Shown: positions 4,820-6,329 of the stretch, one piece after another
Position numbering within the stretch: position 1 is the stretch's first letter
Layout: each line of letters opens with the position of its first letter
Source: Candidatus Agathobaculum merdigallinarum
GTDB lineage: Bacteria; Bacillota; Clostridia; Oscillospirales; Butyricicoccaceae
Length of the DNA: 6,329 nt
Direction of reading: 5' to 3'
Assembly: GCA_019115425.1 (NCBI GenBank)
Contig: DXDO01000030.1
Coordinates: 1 to 6,329 of the forward strand
The notes under the pieces: generated by a model
What the model was told of the DNA's origin: nothing
The model's database searches: none
Seen by the model: the letters and a program-made list of their open reading frames with translations, nothing else
Translations under genes and position numbers: made by a program

Positions 4820-6058
4820 ATGAAAATCACCACAGCAATTTTTGATTTGGACGGTACCCTGCTCAACACGCTGGGCGACCTGTGCGACAGCGTCAACTGC
4901 GCGGTGATGCGCCGCGGCTTCCCGGCCGTCACTGAGGAGCAGACGCGCCAGCGCGTCGGCAACGGCGTGCGCAACCTGATCCGCCAGTGCATCCCGGAAA
5001 ACAAATGCACGGAAGCGATGATCGACATCTGCCTGGACGAATTCCGTACCGCCTACACCGAACGCATGATGAACCGCACCCAGCCGTACGACGGTATCCA
5101 GCCCCTTCTGAAACAGTTGAAAAAGGCCGGGGTATCGGTCGGCGTGCTGTCCAATAAGTATGACCTGGCTGCCAAAAGCCTGATCCGGCATTATTTCGGC
5201 GATCTGGTGCAGATCACGTACGGCGAGCGTCCGGATACCCCCCGCAAGCCCGACCCGACCAGCGCGCTCCAGCTGCTGCGCGAGCTGGGCGGCGACCCGG
5301 CCACAACGCTCTACATCGGCGACAGCGCGGTCGATATGCAGACTGCGAAAAACGCCGGGCTGACGGCCGTGGGCGTGACCTGGGGCTTCCGCAGCGCTGC
5401 GGAACTCAAGGCGGCGGGCGCGGACGCGCTTGTCGATGCCCCCGCCGAGCTGCTGCCCCTGTTCGAACGCGGCCTGTTCAATGTGGACGCGATCTGCAAG
5501 GCGTTCACCAGCCGCGGATTTGGCTTTACTTACTTCCCGACGGCGGCGGATGCCCTCCCCTATCTGACCGATACCTGTGCCGGCCGGTCGGTCACGCTCG
5601 GCGGCTCGATGACGCTTCAGGAAATGGGCTTCCCCGATGCGTTCTCGAACAGCACCGCAGTCCATTGGCACTGGGTCCGGAAGGGCGAATATTTCCAGAA
5701 GCCGGACATCTACCTTTCCTCTGCCAACGCGCTGAGCGAGAACGGCGAGGTCGTCAACATCGACGGCACCGGCAACCGGGTATCCGCCACGCTGTTCGGC
5801 CCCAAACGCTGCATCTTTGTATGCGGCATCAATAAGCTGTGCCCCGATCTGGAGAGCGCAGTGGAGCGGGCGCGGCATGTCGCGGCGCCGCTCAACGCTA
5901 AGCGCCTTGGCGTCCAAACGCCCTGCGCGGTGGACGGCAAGTGCCACGACTGCAAGAGCCCGGCGCGCATCTGCCGCGCAATGACCATCCATATGGGTCC
6001 GCCGCTCGGCATGGAACGCTGCGAAATCGTGCTCATCGGCGAGCCGCTCGGATATTGA
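4820..6058 (+). CDS. HAD phosphatase (phosphoglycolate phosphatase-like) fused to LUD domain
   Basis: This 412-residue protein joins two domains normally found as separate proteins. Residues 1-215 form a HAD-superfamily hydrolase of the phosphoglycolate phosphatase type: DLDGT with Asp9 (nucleophile) and Asp11, LSNK (Ser111), RKPDP (Lys143) and YIGDSAVDM (Asp168, Asp172), so all four motifs are intact. Residues 219-412 match the LUD (DUF162, LutC/YkgG-like) family: GGSMTLQEMG (from 261), HWHW (282-285), NIDGTGNRV (from 313), APLNAKR (356-362), four cysteines at 369, 375, 378 and 385, and a GEPLGY end. LUD domains occur in lactate-utilization proteins LutB and LutC; this short clade's substrate is not known to me. 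AAAGGA (4804-4809) lies 10 nt before the ATG. The frame is continuous through the junction; a GTG at codon 222 lacks a ribosome binding site. The gene probably shares the malQ transcript. Confidence 0.88.
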   Translation: MKITTAIFDLDGTLLNTLGDLCDSVNCAVMRRGFPAVTEEQTRQRVGNGVRNLIRQCIPENKCTEAMIDICLDEFRTAYTERMMNRTQPYDGIQPLLKQLKKAGVSVGVLSNKYDLAAKSLIRHYFGDLVQITYGERPDTPRKPDPTSALQLLRELGGDPATTLYIGDSAVDMQTAKNAGLTAVGVTWGFRSAAELKAAGADALVDAPAELLPLFERGLFNVDAICKAFTSRGFGFTYFPTAADALPYLTDTCAGRSVTLGGSMTLQEMGFPDAFSNSTAVHWHWVRKGEYFQKPDIYLSSANALSENGEVVNIDGTGNRVSATLFGPKRCIFVCGINKLCPDLESAVERARHVAAPLNAKRLGVQTPCAVDGKCHDCKSPARICRAMTIHMGPPLGMERCEIVLIGEPLGY

Positions 6059-6075
6059 TTGCACCAACCGATATA

Positions 6076-6108
6076 CGGCGTGTTTTGGAATAAAACACGC
6101 CGTTTTTT
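6076..6108 (+). terminator. Intrinsic terminator of the malQ/HAD-LUD operon
   Basis: CGGCGTGTTTT (6076-6086) pairs perfectly over 11 bp with AAAACACGCCG (6092-6102) around GGAAT and is followed by six T residues (6103-6108). It lies 17 nt after the fusion gene's stop codon. Confidence 0.95.
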
Positions 6109-6111
6109 CCG

Positions 6112-6150
6112 CCTGCAACCGCAGGTTGCGGGATTTCCAGCCAAACTTGG
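6112..6150. other. Inverted repeats upstream of the XRE gene
   Basis: GCAACC-GCA-GGTTGC (6115-6129) is a perfect 6-bp inverted repeat that overlaps CCTGC-AACC-GCAGG (6112-6125), and CCAA-AC-TTGG (6141-6150) is a second small dyad. They lie between the terminator and the regulator start, where operators of autoregulated XRE proteins are often found. Short dyads also occur by chance, so this is only a candidate. Confidence 0.3.
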
Positions 6151-6173
6151 TGGTATGCAAACCGCTTTTTCAT

Positions 6174-6179
6174 TAAAAT
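6174..6179 (+). promoter_or_regulatory. Possible -10 box of the XRE gene
   Basis: TAAAAT matches the -10 consensus at five of six positions and lies about 30 nt before the ATG. No convincing -35 is present at 17 nt (TGGTAT at 6151-6156), so the promoter is weak or needs an activator. Confidence 0.3.
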
Positions 6180-6208
6180 AGAGCCATCAAGCAAGGAGGT
6201 AATCAAAC

Positions 6209-6329
6209 ATGACGCTTGGAGAAAAAATCATCAGCCTGCGCAAAAAGCGCGGGTTGTCGCAGGAGGAGCTGGCAATCACGCTGGGCGTGTCGCGGCAGGC
6301 GGTCAGCAAATGGGAAACCGGGGTATCAC
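6209..6329 (+). CDS. XRE-family helix-turn-helix regulator, N-terminal part
   Basis: The first 40 codons of a gene are present before the window edge. The peptide has the typical XRE (Cro/C1-type) helix-turn-helix: IISLRKKRGLSQEELA (residues 7-22, helices 1 and 2), TLGVSRQAVSKWETG (24-38, turn and recognition helix). The combination GVSRQAVSKWE is that of common Firmicutes regulators, which often carry a different C-terminal domain, so the ligand or full size cannot be judged. A near-perfect AAGGAGGT (6193-6200) lies eight nucleotides before the ATG, which fixes the start. It is separated from the upstream operon by a strong terminator and so has its own promoter. Confidence 0.92.
   Translation, partial: MTLGEKIISLRKKRGLSQEELAITLGVSRQAVSKWETGVS

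Noticed and set aside
3869..6160. A 763-codon open frame on the minus strand, opposite malQ and the HAD-LUD gene
   Set aside because: It overlaps two clearly real genes and the terminator between transcripts, shows no recognisable domain, and is rich in Ala, Arg, His, Gln and Val. Long antisense frames like this arise from the codon bias of GC-rich genes, where few stop codons appear on the opposite strand.

Overview
The window is GC-rich, has strong AGGAGG-type Shine-Dalgarno sites and sigma-A-like promoters, and encodes a ribosomal operon end plus families common in anaerobic Firmicutes (UPF0251/DUF134 with a NifX-like partner, stand-alone LUD proteins). This suggests a Clostridia genome, perhaps of the Oscillospirales/Butyricicoccaceae type. 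The taxonomic call is inference; no RNA marker gene is present.

Layout, left to right. (1) The 3' end of rpmI and complete rplT (ribosomal proteins L35 and L20, the tail of the usual infC-rpmI-rplT operon), closed by an intrinsic terminator. (2) A monocistronic gene with its own extended -10 promoter, encoding an orotate-phosphoribosyltransferase-like protein whose PRPP loop has lost its acidic pair. (3) A convergent minus-strand pair, a NifX/NifB-type iron-molybdenum-cofactor-binding-domain protein with a His/Cys-rich tail followed 3 nt later by a UPF0251 DNA-binding protein. The pair shares a bidirectional terminator with gene 2, and its promoter carries two copies of a 15-bp sequence, one extended into a perfect palindrome. 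(4) A roughly 220-bp non-coding stretch of consecutive hairpins with terminal inverted repeats, probably a mobile or repetitive foldback element. (5) trmB (tRNA m7G46 methyltransferase) on the minus strand, divergent from (6) malQ (4-alpha-glucanotransferase) and, 60 nt downstream, an unusual 412-residue fusion of a phosphoglycolate-phosphatase-like HAD domain to a LUD (LutC/YkgG-like) domain; this pair ends at a strong terminator. (7) The first 40 codons of an XRE-family regulator, cut by the window edge.

Most of the window is housekeeping: translation, tRNA modification and alpha-glucan metabolism. The parts that merit attention are the HAD-LUD fusion, the tandem operator-like repeats before the NifX-like/UPF0251 pair, the degenerate phosphoribosyltransferase and the hairpin-array element. 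I see no CRISPR array, defence system, prophage or transposase gene.
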